Below, piece after piece: positions 7,641 to 21,120 of a DNA stretch of 64,000 bases (the first letter of the stretch is position 1; every line of letters starts with the position of its first letter). This DNA is from an uncultured Eubacteriales bacterium (GTDB lineage: Bacteria > Bacillota > Clostridia > Oscillospirales > Oscillospiraceae). The notes beneath the pieces were generated by a model. It was not told the DNA's origin, did no database searches, and saw only the letters and a list, made by a program, of their open reading frames with translations. A program made the translations under genes and the position numbers. The stretch lies in NCBI GenBank assembly GCA_900547405.1, contig URGL01000001.1, positions 76,846 through 140,845 on the forward strand, read 5' to 3'.

Positions 7641-9847
7641 TCCGCTCTCCCCTGAAGCCGGAGTTTCAGCCCGGAATAGCGTTTGTTCTTCTGGGCGTTG
7701 GCGGTCATAGCCATTACCGTCTCCTCCCGGCCCACCACGATCAAGAGCTCCTTTGCCCGGGTAATGGCCGTATAAAGAACACTCCTGGTTAGAAGATAGG
7801 GAGAGCCTCCCCAGGCCGTCAGGATCACTGCCCGGTATTCACTGCCCTGGCTTTTATGTACCGTAATGGCGAAAGCAGGCTCCAGCTCTCCCAGCTGGGT
7901 GAAATCGTAGTCCGCCGTCTTGTCGTCATAGAGCACCGTCAGGGTCTCCTTTTGCGGATCGATCGCCTTGACAACGCCTACGTCCCCGTTGAAGATGCCG
8001 GCTCCCGCGGCGGTGCCGTCCTCTTTCTTCCAGAGAATATCGTAATTGTTCCGGATCTGCATGACCCGGTCTCCCTCCCGGAAGGTATAGTCCCCGTAGG
8101 CGTGCTCCCTTTTATCCGGCGAAGCCGGATTCAGGGCCTGCTGGAGCATTTTATTCAGAGACCCGGTGCCCACACCCCCCTTGCGCGTAGGCGACAGGAC
8201 CTGGATCTGCTCCGGTGGGATGCCCATATTCTTGGGAAGCCGAGTGGTACACAGGTCCCGGATCAGATTGGTCAGGTCCTGCTCGGTGTTTCTGCGCATA
8301 AAAAAGAAGTCGCTTTTCACGTTGCGCAGCTCCGGAGGCTCCCCGTGATTGATCCTGTGGGCGTTCATAACAATCAGGCTCTGCTGGGCTTGGCGGAAAA
8401 TCTCCGTCAGCCGGGCCATAGGCAGCTCTTTACTCCGGAGCATATCACTGAAGGGGAAGCCCGGGCCCACCGGAGGCAGCTGATCCGGATCACCAACCAA
8501 AATCAGGCGCTTGCCCTTGGGGATGGCCTTCAACAGGTGGTACAGCAGCTGAATATCCACCATGGACATCTCGTCTACGATGATGGCATCGGCCTTCAGG
8601 GGATTGTCCTCGTCCTTGGCAAAGTACATCTTCCCTGTGTTCTGGTCGATCCCCGCTTCCAGAAGCCGATGGATGGTGGAAGCCTCCTCCCCGGTAACCT
8701 CGCTCATGCGCTTGGCAGCTCGGCCCGTGGGGGCCGCCACCAGACATTTCAGCTGCATATTGCCGTAGAGGTTCAGAATGCCATTCAGCAAAGTCGTCTT
8801 GCCGGTGCCGGGGCCGCCGGTGATGAGCAGCAACCCGGAGCCCGCCGCCTCCCGAATGGCCTGGGACTGCTCGGAGGAGTAATTGACACCGCTCTCCCGT
8901 TGGGCCTGGGCAATCCGCTCCTCCAGGTCATCCGGCTCCGGGAACACCTTGTGGGCCAGTTCCTTCAGCCGCTGCGTACAGTAGATTTCCGCCTCGTACA
9001 GTTCCGGCAAGTAGTCCACGGTGATATCCGCCAGAGTGGACCGGACCAGCTGCCCGGCCTCCAGAAGCCTGGCAATGCCGCTCGCTACCGTGTCCGGCTC
9101 CAAGGACAGCAGCTGGCAGGTGCTTTGCAGAAGCTTTTTTTCCGGCAGGAAGCTATGCCCCACCGTCAGGTTGTACTCCAGCTGGAATCGGACGCCTGCC
9201 TCCACCCGCCGGGGATCGTCTCCCGCCACGCCCAGCTCAATGGCGAACCGGTCTACAGCCCCGAAGGGGGCATCCAAGCCCTCCTCCACCAATAGATAAG
9301 GGTCGTCATATACCAGATCCACAGTGCTGTCGCCGTAGATTTTATAGGCCCGCAGAGCCAGCTCCGCCGGAAGCTGATGGGCAGTGAAGAACTCCATTAG
9401 CTGACGCATGCCTACCTGGACCCGGAACTCTTCTCCGATCTGCCTGGCCCGCTGGGGGGAAATGCCGGAAACCTCCGCCAGCCGTTCCGGCTCCCGCTCC
9501 ATGATCTCCAGGGTCTTTTCTCCGAAATGTGCTACGATCCGGGCGGCGGATTTGGGGCCGATCCCCTTGATGATCCGGCCAGAGAGGTAGGCCTGGATCT
9601 GGCTGGCGGTCTGGGGCATAAGCCGCTCCAGAAATTCCGCCTCAAATTGCTTGCCGTAGCTGGAATGGGTGCTCCACTTCCCCGTTACCATAAGCCGCTC
9701 CCCCACCACGGGCAGGGGAATGGTCCCAACCACCGTCACCGGCTGGCTCTGTCCGATGTTCAACCGCAAAACGGAGTAGCCGTTATCGTAATTCTGGTAT
9801 ACCACTGCCTGGATGGTGCCCTGCAATATCTCTAAATCCTGTGTCAA
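7637..9847 (-). CDS. recD2: RecD2-type DNA helicase
   Basis: 736 aa from a TTG at 9847, preferred because AGAGGGA lies seven bases upstream and family proteins begin close to this point; a GTG at 9892 in the same frame has no good ribosome site. The N-terminal domain carries helix-hairpin-helix motifs (IKGIGPKSAARIV, near residue 95). Walker A is GGPGTGKTT, Walker B is IIVDEMSMVD, and the C-terminal motif is AITVHKSQGSE, as in superfamily 1B. RecD2 unwinds DNA 5' to 3' without RecBC and helps repair and fork stability. The gene overlaps comFC. Confidence 0.93.
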   Translation of the reverse strand: MTQDLEILQGTIQAVVYQNYDNGYSVLRLNIGQSQPVTVVGTIPLPVVGERLMVTGKWSTHSSYGKQFEAEFLERLMPQTASQIQAYLSGRIIKGIGPKSAARIVAHFGEKTLEIMEREPERLAEVSGISPQRARQIGEEFRVQVGMRQLMEFFTAHQLPAELALRAYKIYGDSTVDLVYDDPYLLVEEGLDAPFGAVDRFAIELGVAGDDPRRVEAGVRFQLEYNLTVGHSFLPEKKLLQSTCQLLSLEPDTVASGIARLLEAGQLVRSTLADITVDYLPELYEAEIYCTQRLKELAHKVFPEPDDLEERIAQAQRESGVNYSSEQSQAIREAAGSGLLLITGGPGTGKTTLLNGILNLYGNMQLKCLVAAPTGRAAKRMSEVTGEEASTIHRLLEAGIDQNTGKMYFAKDEDNPLKADAIIVDEMSMVDIQLLYHLLKAIPKGKRLILVGDPDQLPPVGPGFPFSDMLRSKELPMARLTEIFRQAQQSLIVMNAHRINHGEPPELRNVKSDFFFMRRNTEQDLTNLIRDLCTTRLPKNMGIPPEQIQVLSPTRKGGVGTGSLNKMLQQALNPASPDKREHAYGDYTFREGDRVMQIRNNYDILWKKEDGTAAGAGIFNGDVGVVKAIDPQKETLTVLYDDKTADYDFTQLGELEPAFAITVHKSQGSEYRAVILTAWGGSPYLLTRSVLYTAITRAKELLIVVGREETVMAMTANAQKNKRYSGLKLRLQGRAE

Positions 9848-10091
9848 CCCAATTCCCTCTTTTATTCTTCTGCGGACCGGTGCCTGCCGCACCGCCGCAT
9901 AATTCTTTTTCTGTCTGTCAAAAATGAAGCGTGTAAAAGCAGGATACGCCGCATTGCACTTTCTTTTCAGTTTACTATATTTTATTAGAATTGGGAAGTA
10001 CTTTCAAGATATTTTTACATTTGTTCCCGAATGTCAGAAATCCCCTCCGAAAATTTTTTGACAGATTTTCGTTTTTGACTAATAATTTTAC

Positions 10092-10120
10092 TTGAAAGAA
10101 TTCTTTTCATGCTGTACAAT
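10092..10120 (+). promoter_or_regulatory. Promoter of the ATP synthase operon
   Basis: TTGAAA (10092-10097) and TACAAT (10115-10120) are 17 bases apart, about 25 bases before the first gene's start. The 190 bases further upstream, back to recD2, are AT-rich, and I see nothing else clear in them. Confidence 0.8.
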
Positions 10121-10144
10121 AGGGTGGATAAGGAGGCGGCGCGC

Positions 10145-10402
10145 ATGAAAGAATGGGGTTTGATCGTCTGGATCCCGCAGTTTGCCATCAGCATTGCCTC
10201 TCCCCTGGTGATTTTTCTCGCGTTGGCTGTCTGGCTGCACAACAGCTGCGGCTGGGGTGGCTGGGTCATTGCGGTCGGAATCGTCTTTGGGCTCATCACC
10301 GCCGTCATCGGCTTCCGGGACACGGCCAGAGCCATGCTGGCAGCCTCCGGACACAGCAAGAAATCCCGGGATCCGGGAGTCAGCTTCAATCATCATGAAT
10401 AA
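10145..10402 (+). CDS. AtpZ/AtpI-like small membrane protein
   Basis: 85 aa from the ATG at 10145, chosen because AGGAGG lies eight bases upstream; an in-frame start at 10109 would overlap the promoter. Two hydrophobic helices (about residues 6-30 and 37-57) flank a short loop, followed by a basic, polar tail. This matches the small AtpZ-type proteins found at the head of atp operons, proposed to help assemble the c ring or move Mg2+/Ca2+. It is the first gene of the operon. Confidence 0.75.
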   Translation: MKEWGLIVWIPQFAISIASPLVIFLALAVWLHNSCGWGGWVIAVGIVFGLITAVIGFRDTARAMLAASGHSKKSRDPGVSFNHHE

Positions 10403-10422
10403 TCGTTAAGGAGTCCTTTTCT

Positions 10423-10911
10423 ATGGTTTTGCAAAGCGCTTCCCGTAAAGAGGTTCGCCGGATCGCCATTGGCAGCAGTGTCTGCGCCGCTACCCAGATT
10501 GCGGCCTTTTTTCTGCTGAGCCTGGTGGGCATCGGCACCTTCTCCTATAAAATCATCATTGGCACTGTCGGCGGCACCTGCATGGGTATTCTGAATTTTG
10601 CTCTGATGTGTATTATGATCCAGAAGGCCACGGGCATTGCCGACGAAAAGCTGATGAAGGCCCAGATCCGCAACAGCTATTCCTTCCGCAAGCTCCTTCA
10701 GGTGCTCTGGGTGGTGGCCGCGTTTCTGATCCCGGGCATCCATGTTTTGGCCGCCGTCATCCCCCTGGTCTTTCCCAACGTAGTGATCTACTACCTGCAG
10801 TTTAAGGGAAAGCTCCTGTCGGCAGAGGACACCGCCCCCAAGGCACCCACCGTCCGTGCCGCGGAACCGAAAGAGCCTGAAAACGAAGATCTGGGACCCT
10901 TTGAAGCATAA
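10423..10911 (+). CDS. atpI: ATP synthase subunit I-like protein
   Basis: 162 aa with four predicted membrane helices (about residues 15-37, 39-62, 95-112 and 114-128) and a polar C-terminal tail rich in Ala, Pro and Glu. AAGGAG precedes the ATG. AtpI-type proteins assist c-ring assembly. Assignment rests on size, topology and position directly before atpB, since the family is poorly conserved. Confidence 0.75.
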   Translation: MVLQSASRKEVRRIAIGSSVCAATQIAAFFLLSLVGIGTFSYKIIIGTVGGTCMGILNFALMCIMIQKATGIADEKLMKAQIRNSYSFRKLLQVLWVVAAFLIPGIHVLAAVIPLVFPNVVIYYLQFKGKLLSAEDTAPKAPTVRAAEPKEPENEDLGPFEA

Positions 10912-10958
10912 AAAATACATCTGAACATACAAAAATACGGATGAGGTGATTCTTCCCT

Positions 10959-12183
<1,225 letters not shown>

Positions 12184-12228
12184 TCTTCCGGACACAAAAT
12201 TTAAATCACACCGGAAGGAGGCAAATCA

Positions 12229-12738
12229 ATGGAGACACTTTATCAGTCCCTTGTGGCGGTGGAACCGGTCACCCTGATTGCCAACATCTGCAATCTGTTC
12301 ATTCAGATGCTCATCATCAAAAAGTTTTTCCTGGATAAGGTATTGGCCATTCTTGACCAGCGCCGGTCTGCGGCGAATAAGGAAATCACCGAGGCCAAGG
12401 CGGCCAAGGATGAGGCTCTGACCATCAAGAAGACCTATGAGGACAATATGCTGCAGGCAACCGCCAAGGCAAATGAGATCCTCCAGACGGCTCAAAAGAC
12501 CGCCGCCGAGCGCAGTGAGAAAATCATTGCCGAGGCCCAGACCTCTGCCGCCCAGATCAAGAGCAAGGCAAGCGCCGACATTGCCCAGGAAAAGAAAAAG
12601 GCGATCAACGATGCCAAAAACGAGATTTCCGGTCTGGCCATGGCCATTGCCGGAAAGGTCGTAGAGAAGGAACTGGGCGAAAGCGACCAGAGCCAGCTTA
12701 TTGACCGCTTCATCAACGAATTGGGTGATCAGGTATGA
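12229..12738 (+). CDS. atpF: ATP synthase F0 subunit b
   Basis: 169 aa. One N-terminal membrane helix (about residues 10-30), then a long Ala/Lys/Glu-rich helix (about 40-150), as expected for the peripheral stalk that joins subunit a to the F1 head. AAGGAGG precedes the ATG. Its end overlaps the start of atpH. Confidence 0.95.
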   Translation: METLYQSLVAVEPVTLIANICNLFIQMLIIKKFFLDKVLAILDQRRSAANKEITEAKAAKDEALTIKKTYEDNMLQATAKANEILQTAQKTAAERSEKIIAEAQTSAAQIKSKASADIAQEKKKAINDAKNEISGLAMAIAGKVVEKELGESDQSQLIDRFINELGDQV

Positions 12739-13274
12739 CCCAGGTCGGAAGCGTTTACGGAGAGGCTCTGTATGAGCTCGCCTGCAGTGAAGATCTGGAA
12801 AAAACCATTCTGGACGAAATGACCGCTCTGGACGAGGGCTTTCGCCAGGAGCCTGAATTTATCAAGCTTCTGGGCAGCCACTCCATTCCCAAGGCGGAAC
12901 GCACCAAGGTCCTGGACGACAGTTTTCGTGGAAAAATCAACATCTATTTGCTGAATTTCCTGAAAATTCTGACAGAAAAGGGCTATATGCACCATTTCAC
13001 CCACTGCTGCCAGGCTTATACCCGGCTCTACAATGAAAAGCACAATATTTTGAGTGTTCGCGCTGTCACTGCCGTGCCTCTGACGGACAGGCAGACGGAG
13101 GCGCTGACTCAGAAGCTGACCCGCATGACCGGCAAGACCATCTTGCTTGCCAACCGGGTCGATCCCACCTGTCTGGGCGGTGTTCGCCTGGATTATGATG
13201 GGCAGCGGCTGGACGATACAGTCTCCCACAGACTGGATTCCGTCCGGGAGCTGCTGAAAAACACCGTACTCTGA
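12735..13274 (+). CDS. atpH: ATP synthase F1 subunit delta
   Basis: 179 aa, normal for the family. The N-terminal half (AEALYELA-like opening, EPEFIKLL) forms the helical domain that binds alpha; the C-terminal part has the conserved LGGVRLDYDG pattern. Delta links the F1 head to subunit b. The start codon overlaps the stop of atpF in an ATGA arrangement, implying coupled translation. Confidence 0.95.
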   Translation: MTQVGSVYGEALYELACSEDLEKTILDEMTALDEGFRQEPEFIKLLGSHSIPKAERTKVLDDSFRGKINIYLLNFLKILTEKGYMHHFTHCCQAYTRLYNEKHNILSVRAVTAVPLTDRQTEALTQKLTRMTGKTILLANRVDPTCLGGVRLDYDGQRLDDTVSHRLDSVRELLKNTVL

Positions 13275-14804
<1,530 letters not shown>

Positions 14805-14819
14805 AGGAGGGAAAGCAGC

Positions 14820-15668
14820 ATGGCTGGCGTTTCCACCAAGGAGATCAAAAACCGCATTCGCAGCATGGAGAGCACCAAGCAGATCACCAAAGCCATGGAA
14901 ATGGTGGCTGCCTCCAAGCTTCGTCATGCCCAGGCCCAGGTGCAGTCTGCCCGGCCCTATTTTGAGATCCTCCACACCACCATTGAAGACATTGTCCGCA
15001 CCAACCGGGATTTCTCCTCCCCCTTCTTTAGTCGGCGGGAAACGGGGAAAACCGTGCTCATCGTCATTGCCGGTGACCGGGGACTGGCCGGTGGCTACAA
15101 TAGCAATGTTCTGAAAATGGCGCAGTCCAAGCTGGACCAGTATCCCAATGCTGTGGTGCTTCCCATCGGCAAGCGGGCGCTGGACCACTTTGTAAGTCAC
15201 AAGGTGCCTGTTCTCACGGAAACCTATGCTGAGGCCGCCGGTGTTTCCATCGGTGACTGCTTCTCCATTGCCAAGCAATTGAGCAAGGGCTTTCTTTCCG
15301 GCGAATATAATGGCATCCAGATCGCTTATACCAATTTTGTATCCATGCTATCCCAGACACCGGCAACCATGCCTCTGCTGCCTCTGACCTGCTCCGAAGA
15401 GCTTCGGAAGAAGGGTGAAGCCAGCGGCATCAAGTATGAGCCATCCAGCGAAGAGGTGTTTGCCTCCATCGTTCCGGAGTATCTGGGCGGCATTCTCTAC
15501 GGCACTCTCTGCGAAAGCCGAGCCTCTGAGCAGGCAGCCCGCCGCTCCGCAATGGACTCCGCTACCCAGAATGCCGAGGATATGATCGCGGACCTGAGCC
15601 TCAAGTTCAACCGCGCCCGGCAGGCCTCCATTACCCAGGAGATCACCGAGATCGTGGCCGGCTCCTAA
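14820..15668 (+). CDS. atpG: ATP synthase F1 subunit gamma
   Basis: 282 aa. The N-terminal helix begins with the conserved KNRIRSMESTKQITKAM and the C-terminal helix ends with RARQASITQEITEIV, the two arms of the rotating coiled coil. GDRGLAGGYN is present near residue 85. AAAGGAGGG precedes the ATG. Gamma couples c-ring rotation to catalysis in the alpha-beta ring. Confidence 0.97.
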   Translation: MAGVSTKEIKNRIRSMESTKQITKAMEMVAASKLRHAQAQVQSARPYFEILHTTIEDIVRTNRDFSSPFFSRRETGKTVLIVIAGDRGLAGGYNSNVLKMAQSKLDQYPNAVVLPIGKRALDHFVSHKVPVLTETYAEAAGVSIGDCFSIAKQLSKGFLSGEYNGIQIAYTNFVSMLSQTPATMPLLPLTCSEELRKKGEASGIKYEPSSEEVFASIVPEYLGGILYGTLCESRASEQAARRSAMDSATQNAEDMIADLSLKFNRARQASITQEITEIVAGS

Positions 15669-17503
<1,835 letters not shown>

Positions 17504-17508
17504 GATTC

Positions 17509-17540
17509 ACCGGGACCTGATTCGTTCAGGCCCCGGTTTT
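17509..17540 (+). terminator. Terminator of the ATP synthase operon
   Basis: Twelve-base arms with one mismatch, around a short TTCG-type loop, ending in GGTTTT. It lies six bases after the atpC stop. Confidence 0.9.
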
Positions 17541-17560
17541 CGCTTCCTAAAAATGCTTTA

Positions 17561-17584
17561 GCCCGGCGGGTGAACCCGCCGGGC
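17561..17584. terminator. Second hairpin between convergent operons
   Basis: A perfect 10-bp G/C stem (17561-17570 and 17575-17584) with a 4-base loop. T runs are weak on both sides; on the minus strand TAAAGCATTTTT follows, so it probably ends the transcript of the convergent phosphatase gene. Confidence 0.7.
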
Positions 17585-17631
17585 CTGTTACTGGATTGTA
17601 CGCATCTGCATCCGCCCCCACAAGTTTTCTT

Positions 17632-18408
17632 TTAGATCAGCCCCTGCTCCTTGCAGTAGCGATAGATCCCGTCCTGGGCGCAGCTGGGGCAGACGCAGGT
17701 CGCAACGGCTTTCAGATCCTGGGAGGCGTTGCCCATGGCTATGCCGGTGCCTACGGTCTGGAGCATTTCCAGGTCGTTATTGCCGTCGCCAAAGGCGATG
17801 GCCTGGTCCGCGGTCAAGCCATAGTGGTCCAGAACGGCCTGGACACCCACGCCCTTGCCGGCGGCTGCGGGGATCACATCAACGGCCCGGTCCCACCAGG
17901 CGGCGATCTGCGCCCCGGTGACGCCCCGCATCAGTGGGGCATACTCTTCTTTCGGGGTACCTACCATAATCTGATAGACGGGCCCGGCGGCGAGGCGATC
18001 AAAGTCCGGAGAGGACTCCAGGACCAGGTTGCCGATGGCAAAATAGTCCGCCAGATTCTGCTCCCAGCCGTTGGCCCCCAGCTCTTTGTCGGTAGATACA
18101 CAGACGGGCCTATGGAGGACAGCCGCGTTGCGAATAAGCCTCTCCACATCCTGCCCTGGGATGGTCCGGCTGAGAATCGTGCCCTGGGCATCGTAGCAGT
18201 AGGCCCCGTTGAAGGTCAGGTAGGCATCAAAGGCCACACCTTCAAACTTCGGCACCGTCATGGGGGTCCGTCCCGTGGCGATACATATCCGGATCCCATT
18301 GGCCCGCAGAGCGCACAGCGCCTGGCGGGTCTTTTCTGTCATATACTTCTTCTGGAAGTCCACCAGAGTTCCGTCAATATCAAAAAAAGCAATTTTGATG
18401 TCTTTCAT
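17632..18408 (-). CDS. Cof-type HAD phosphatase
   Basis: 258 aa. HAD motif I is DIDGTL at residues 9-14, motif II is the Thr in IATGRTP, and motif IV is AFGDGNNDLEML. A C2-type cap lies between. These cytoplasmic enzymes remove phosphate from sugar phosphates or similar metabolites; the substrate is unknown. It is two bases downstream of the MFS transporter gene on the same strand, so it may act on what that carrier brings in. Confidence 0.9.
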   Translation of the reverse strand: MKDIKIAFFDIDGTLVDFQKKYMTEKTRQALCALRANGIRICIATGRTPMTVPKFEGVAFDAYLTFNGAYCYDAQGTILSRTIPGQDVERLIRNAAVLHRPVCVSTDKELGANGWEQNLADYFAIGNLVLESSPDFDRLAAGPVYQIMVGTPKEEYAPLMRGVTGAQIAAWWDRAVDVIPAAAGKGVGVQAVLDHYGLTADQAIAFGDGNNDLEMLQTVGTGIAMGNASQDLKAVATCVCPSCAQDGIYRYCKEQGLI

Positions 18409-18410
18409 GG

Positions 18411-19583
18411 TTATAGCTTCTCCTCTGCCGCGTCCCGATGGTCCACCGTCAGCAATATCACAATGAGGCCCGCCACTGCCATGCCGATACCTGCCAAAAG
18501 CATGGTATCCACCCCAAAATTCAGCAGCAGTCCACCGGCGTAATTCCCGGCGGAGACCCCCAGGGCGTAGGCCGCCGTGGCAAAGGCCTGACCCTTCACC
18601 ATGTCCTGGCTTTCGATTCGGTCCCCGGCAAAATAGACCAGAGTTGGGATCAAAAAGCAGTAAGAGGACAGCTGCAGGAGCTGCAACAGGTAGACGGAGG
18701 TGATGCTGGGGGCAAAATACATACCCACAGACCGGACCACATAGGTAACTCCGGCGATTTTCATAAGCATTGCGTCCGAGAATAGCTGCCGGACCATACT
18801 AAAGCAGGTAATGACCACCGCGGCTACCATAGAGCAGATGAAGATGGCCACGCCTACGTGGCTGCTGTTGCCCCCCAGCCGGGTGAGGATGGCAATCAAA
18901 TAGTTCTCCGTCATGGCGTGGTCCATACTCAGAAGCAGGGCCCCCACCAGCACCGCACAGAACCACTTATACCGGCCAAAGAAGGCACCAACGGAAATTC
19001 CGGTCTGCTTCTTCTCCGTCTCTTTCTGGGCTGTCTGGAGCTTGGGAAAGCCCGCCAGCAGGACCATATCGACGAGTCTGGCCCCAATCAGTACCGCCAG
19101 CAGCCACGCAGCCCCAAACCGATTCATCACATAGCCAAGAGCCAGGGCGGACAGCGCCGAGGCCACGGCGCCAATCCCCCGGGCCACACCGAAATTCACG
19201 GGATAGCCCGCCTGGGGATAGGCAATGCTCAGCGCGTTCAAAAGGGGCATCATGGCGTCACCGATCCAGATGGCTCCCACATAGATGATACCCAGAGCCA
19301 GCACCGGGATCCCCGGCACCAGCTGGGCTCCCAAAAAAGCGGCGCAGACCGCAGACAGCGCCAGCATCATGGTGATCAAGACGCTCCCTTTTGCCCGGTC
19401 CGCCATGGAGGCCAGAATGGGCTGGGTCAGGCAGGAGCCAAGGCCCGCCAGACCCAGCAAAAGGCCGATGGTACCGGCATTCATGCCCTTTTCCAGTAAG
19501 TAAGCCGCCGCAAAGCTGGTGGCCGAGTAGGCCGTCCAATAGAAGAAATGGGTCCCGCTGTAGCGGGCTGTCAGGTTTTTCAT
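18411..19583 (-). CDS. MFS transporter (MFS_1-like, sugar/nucleoside type)
   Basis: 390 aa with about 12 predicted membrane helices and a short cytoplasmic loop rich in Lys/Gln/Glu near residues 180-195 that separates the two six-helix halves. The N-terminal YWTAYSATSFAAAYLLEKG pattern recalls the LacY-like/nucleoside-H+ symporter branch. AAGGAG lies upstream. It sits between an AraC regulator and a Cof phosphatase on the same strand, suggesting uptake of a small carbon source under AraC control; the substrate cannot be read from sequence. Confidence 0.88.
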   Translation of the reverse strand: MKNLTARYSGTHFFYWTAYSATSFAAAYLLEKGMNAGTIGLLLGLAGLGSCLTQPILASMADRAKGSVLITMMLALSAVCAAFLGAQLVPGIPVLALGIIYVGAIWIGDAMMPLLNALSIAYPQAGYPVNFGVARGIGAVASALSALALGYVMNRFGAAWLLAVLIGARLVDMVLLAGFPKLQTAQKETEKKQTGISVGAFFGRYKWFCAVLVGALLLSMDHAMTENYLIAILTRLGGNSSHVGVAIFICSMVAAVVITCFSMVRQLFSDAMLMKIAGVTYVVRSVGMYFAPSITSVYLLQLLQLSSYCFLIPTLVYFAGDRIESQDMVKGQAFATAAYALGVSAGNYAGGLLLNFGVDTMLLAGIGMAVAGLIVILLTVDHRDAAEEKL

Positions 19584-19608
19584 ATGTTCTCTTCTCTCCT
19601 TAACGTAT

Positions 19609-19634
19609 TCCGGGCCGGTACAAACCGGCCCGGA
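19609..19634. promoter_or_regulatory. Perfect 11-bp inverted repeat in the MFS gene leader
   Basis: TCCGGGCCGGT (19609-19619) and its exact complement (19624-19634) flank a 4-base loop, 26 bases before the MFS start. No T run follows on the minus strand, so it is not a standard terminator. It may be an operator or an RNA hairpin. A TATAAT-like box on the minus strand lies at 19682-19687 without a good -35. Confidence 0.55.
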
Positions 19635-19731
19635 GAAGAACCGATGGAGGCGGAAGGTGGGCCCTCCCTTCCTCTTGGCTCATTATATGCGCTAATCAGT
19701 GAGAATGCTATCAGAAATCAGCCAAAAAATA

Positions 19732-20631
19732 TCACGATCGTGCCATTTTTCGTCGGTATTCCGCCGGGGTACAGCCAAAACGCTGACGGAACACCTGACC
19801 AAAATAGCTGGCGGAACCCAGGCCGCAGGCATAGCCAACCTGGGTGATGGGCTCTGCGGTAGTGGCAAGCAGACGGCAGGCCTCCTGGAGCCTGAGAGAG
19901 CGGATATACTCTACAGGGCTGACATGGAGCTTCTCTTGAAAGAGCCGGAAGCAAACCCGCTTGCTCACATGGGCGGCAAGGGCCAAGTCCTCTACCCGCA
20001 TTGCCTCCGTCAGATGGTCCTGGGCGTAGCGCATGATTTCCTTCAGCTTTTCGTCAGACTGCCGATTTCTCGGATCCGCCTCCAAAATGGGTCTGGCTTT
20101 TTCGAAAAGCCCAAGCCAAATCTCCGACAGGGCGGCACACAGCTGGAATTCGTAGCCAAACTGGGCTTCCTCCAATTGAAAGGAAAGCGCCAGTTTCTCC
20201 AGCAGCGGTCTGTCCTCCTCCCGATCCAGTGCCACCAACTCCGGGCCGTCGGCGGAAACAAAGGGCTGCACATACTGCCTATAGACCCGGCTATTCTCTC
20301 CGGCGGAAAGAATCACTGGGTCAAACAGATGCAGGAGCAATACCGTTTCCTCACCGCAGTCCAAATTTCGGGTGGCATGGAGCACATTCTGGTTGACGAT
20401 CCCGCCGCTGCCCTTGTAAAGCTGGCAGGTTTCCCCGGGGGTGTGGTACTCGATACCGCCGCTTTGGACATAAAAGAGTTCCACGGCATTGTGCCAATGC
20501 CAGGGGGCGGCGCAGCCGAAATACCGGCTCATGTTGACCAGGGAGGCAATATATGGAAAATCCGGAGCATAATCCGGCAATATCTCCTCATTGCTTTGGG
20601 CTACCAGCCGAATGCTATTGAACTCCTTCAT
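19732..20631 (-). CDS. AraC-family transcriptional regulator with cupin sensor
   Basis: 299 aa from the ATG at 20631 (AGGGGGGGAA upstream; an in-frame TTG-like extension to 20688 has no support). The N-terminal half has the cupin pattern (WHWHNAVELFYVQSGG, residues 45-60), a small-molecule sensor. The C-terminal 100 residues hold two helix-turn-helix motifs and the family ending ITQVGYACGLGSASYFGQVFRQRFGCTP... in shortened form. Upstream and co-directional with the MFS and Cof genes, it is the likely activator of both. Confidence 0.92.
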   Translation of the reverse strand: MKEFNSIRLVAQSNEEILPDYAPDFPYIASLVNMSRYFGCAAPWHWHNAVELFYVQSGGIEYHTPGETCQLYKGSGGIVNQNVLHATRNLDCGEETVLLLHLFDPVILSAGENSRVYRQYVQPFVSADGPELVALDREEDRPLLEKLALSFQLEEAQFGYEFQLCAALSEIWLGLFEKARPILEADPRNRQSDEKLKEIMRYAQDHLTEAMRVEDLALAAHVSKRVCFRLFQEKLHVSPVEYIRSLRLQEACRLLATTAEPITQVGYACGLGSASYFGQVFRQRFGCTPAEYRRKMARS

Positions 20632-20700
20632 GCGACATTCCCCCCCTTTGCCCACTATGCTACACGATTTTTGCGGTGTTGTCAACAACGGGAGAGCAGG

Positions 20701-20727
20701 GAAAACCCTCTCCGGGCCGGAGAGGGT
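20701..20727 (-). terminator. Terminator of the LCP-DUF3783 operon
   Basis: Nine-base perfect arms (20705-20713 and 20719-20727) with a 5-base loop, followed on the minus strand by TTTTC. Confidence 0.85.
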
Positions 20728-20736
20728 AAAGGGCAG

Positions 20737-21120
20737 CTATTTTCTGTGGGGGCTCTTTCTCCCCTGTTCCATGGCTTGGCGCTCCTGGGAGACGGCCCGG
20801 TACAGACTGGATACAGACCATGCAGCATTGTGCTCTGTAAGCACCGCTTTCATGGCCACCGGCACCTTCTGGCTCCGCAGCTGAGCAAGGAACTCATGAA
20901 AAGTTCCATCCTCCAGATTGCACAGAACCAGCATTTCCTCGGAGAATAGGGTCCCGTCCCCCTCTGGCAGGTCCTCCGCCGCTCCGGCGAGGACCCCTAT
21001 GGGCTTGGAAAAGTCCTGGGAAGGTACCGTTTTTACGGAAAGCCCCAGCCGATTGGCAATGGCAGCAATTTTCAGCCGCTTGTCCAGCCGGGCAATGTTC
21101 ACCATCAGAATACCCGCCAT
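20737..21120 (-). CDS. DUF3783-type small protein
   Basis: 127 aa, soluble. The pattern resembles DUF3783 proteins of Clostridia: a central EEMLVLCNLEDG segment and a C-terminal half with conserved aromatic and basic residues (TEHNAAWSV, LYRAV). No catalytic motif is evident and no function is known. Its start touches the stop of the LCP gene upstream, so it is co-translated with the cell-wall ligase, though a link in function is not established. Confidence 0.65.
   Translation of the reverse strand: MAGILMVNIARLDKRLKIAAIANRLGLSVKTVPSQDFSKPIGVLAGAAEDLPEGDGTLFSEEMLVLCNLEDGTFHEFLAQLRSQKVPVAMKAVLTEHNAAWSVSSLYRAVSQERQAMEQGRKSPHRK

Noticed and set aside
9848..9892. GTG start for recD2 at 9892
   Set aside because: No ribosome site in front of it, and the extra residues are basic and unlike family N-termini; the TTG at 9847 has a good site.
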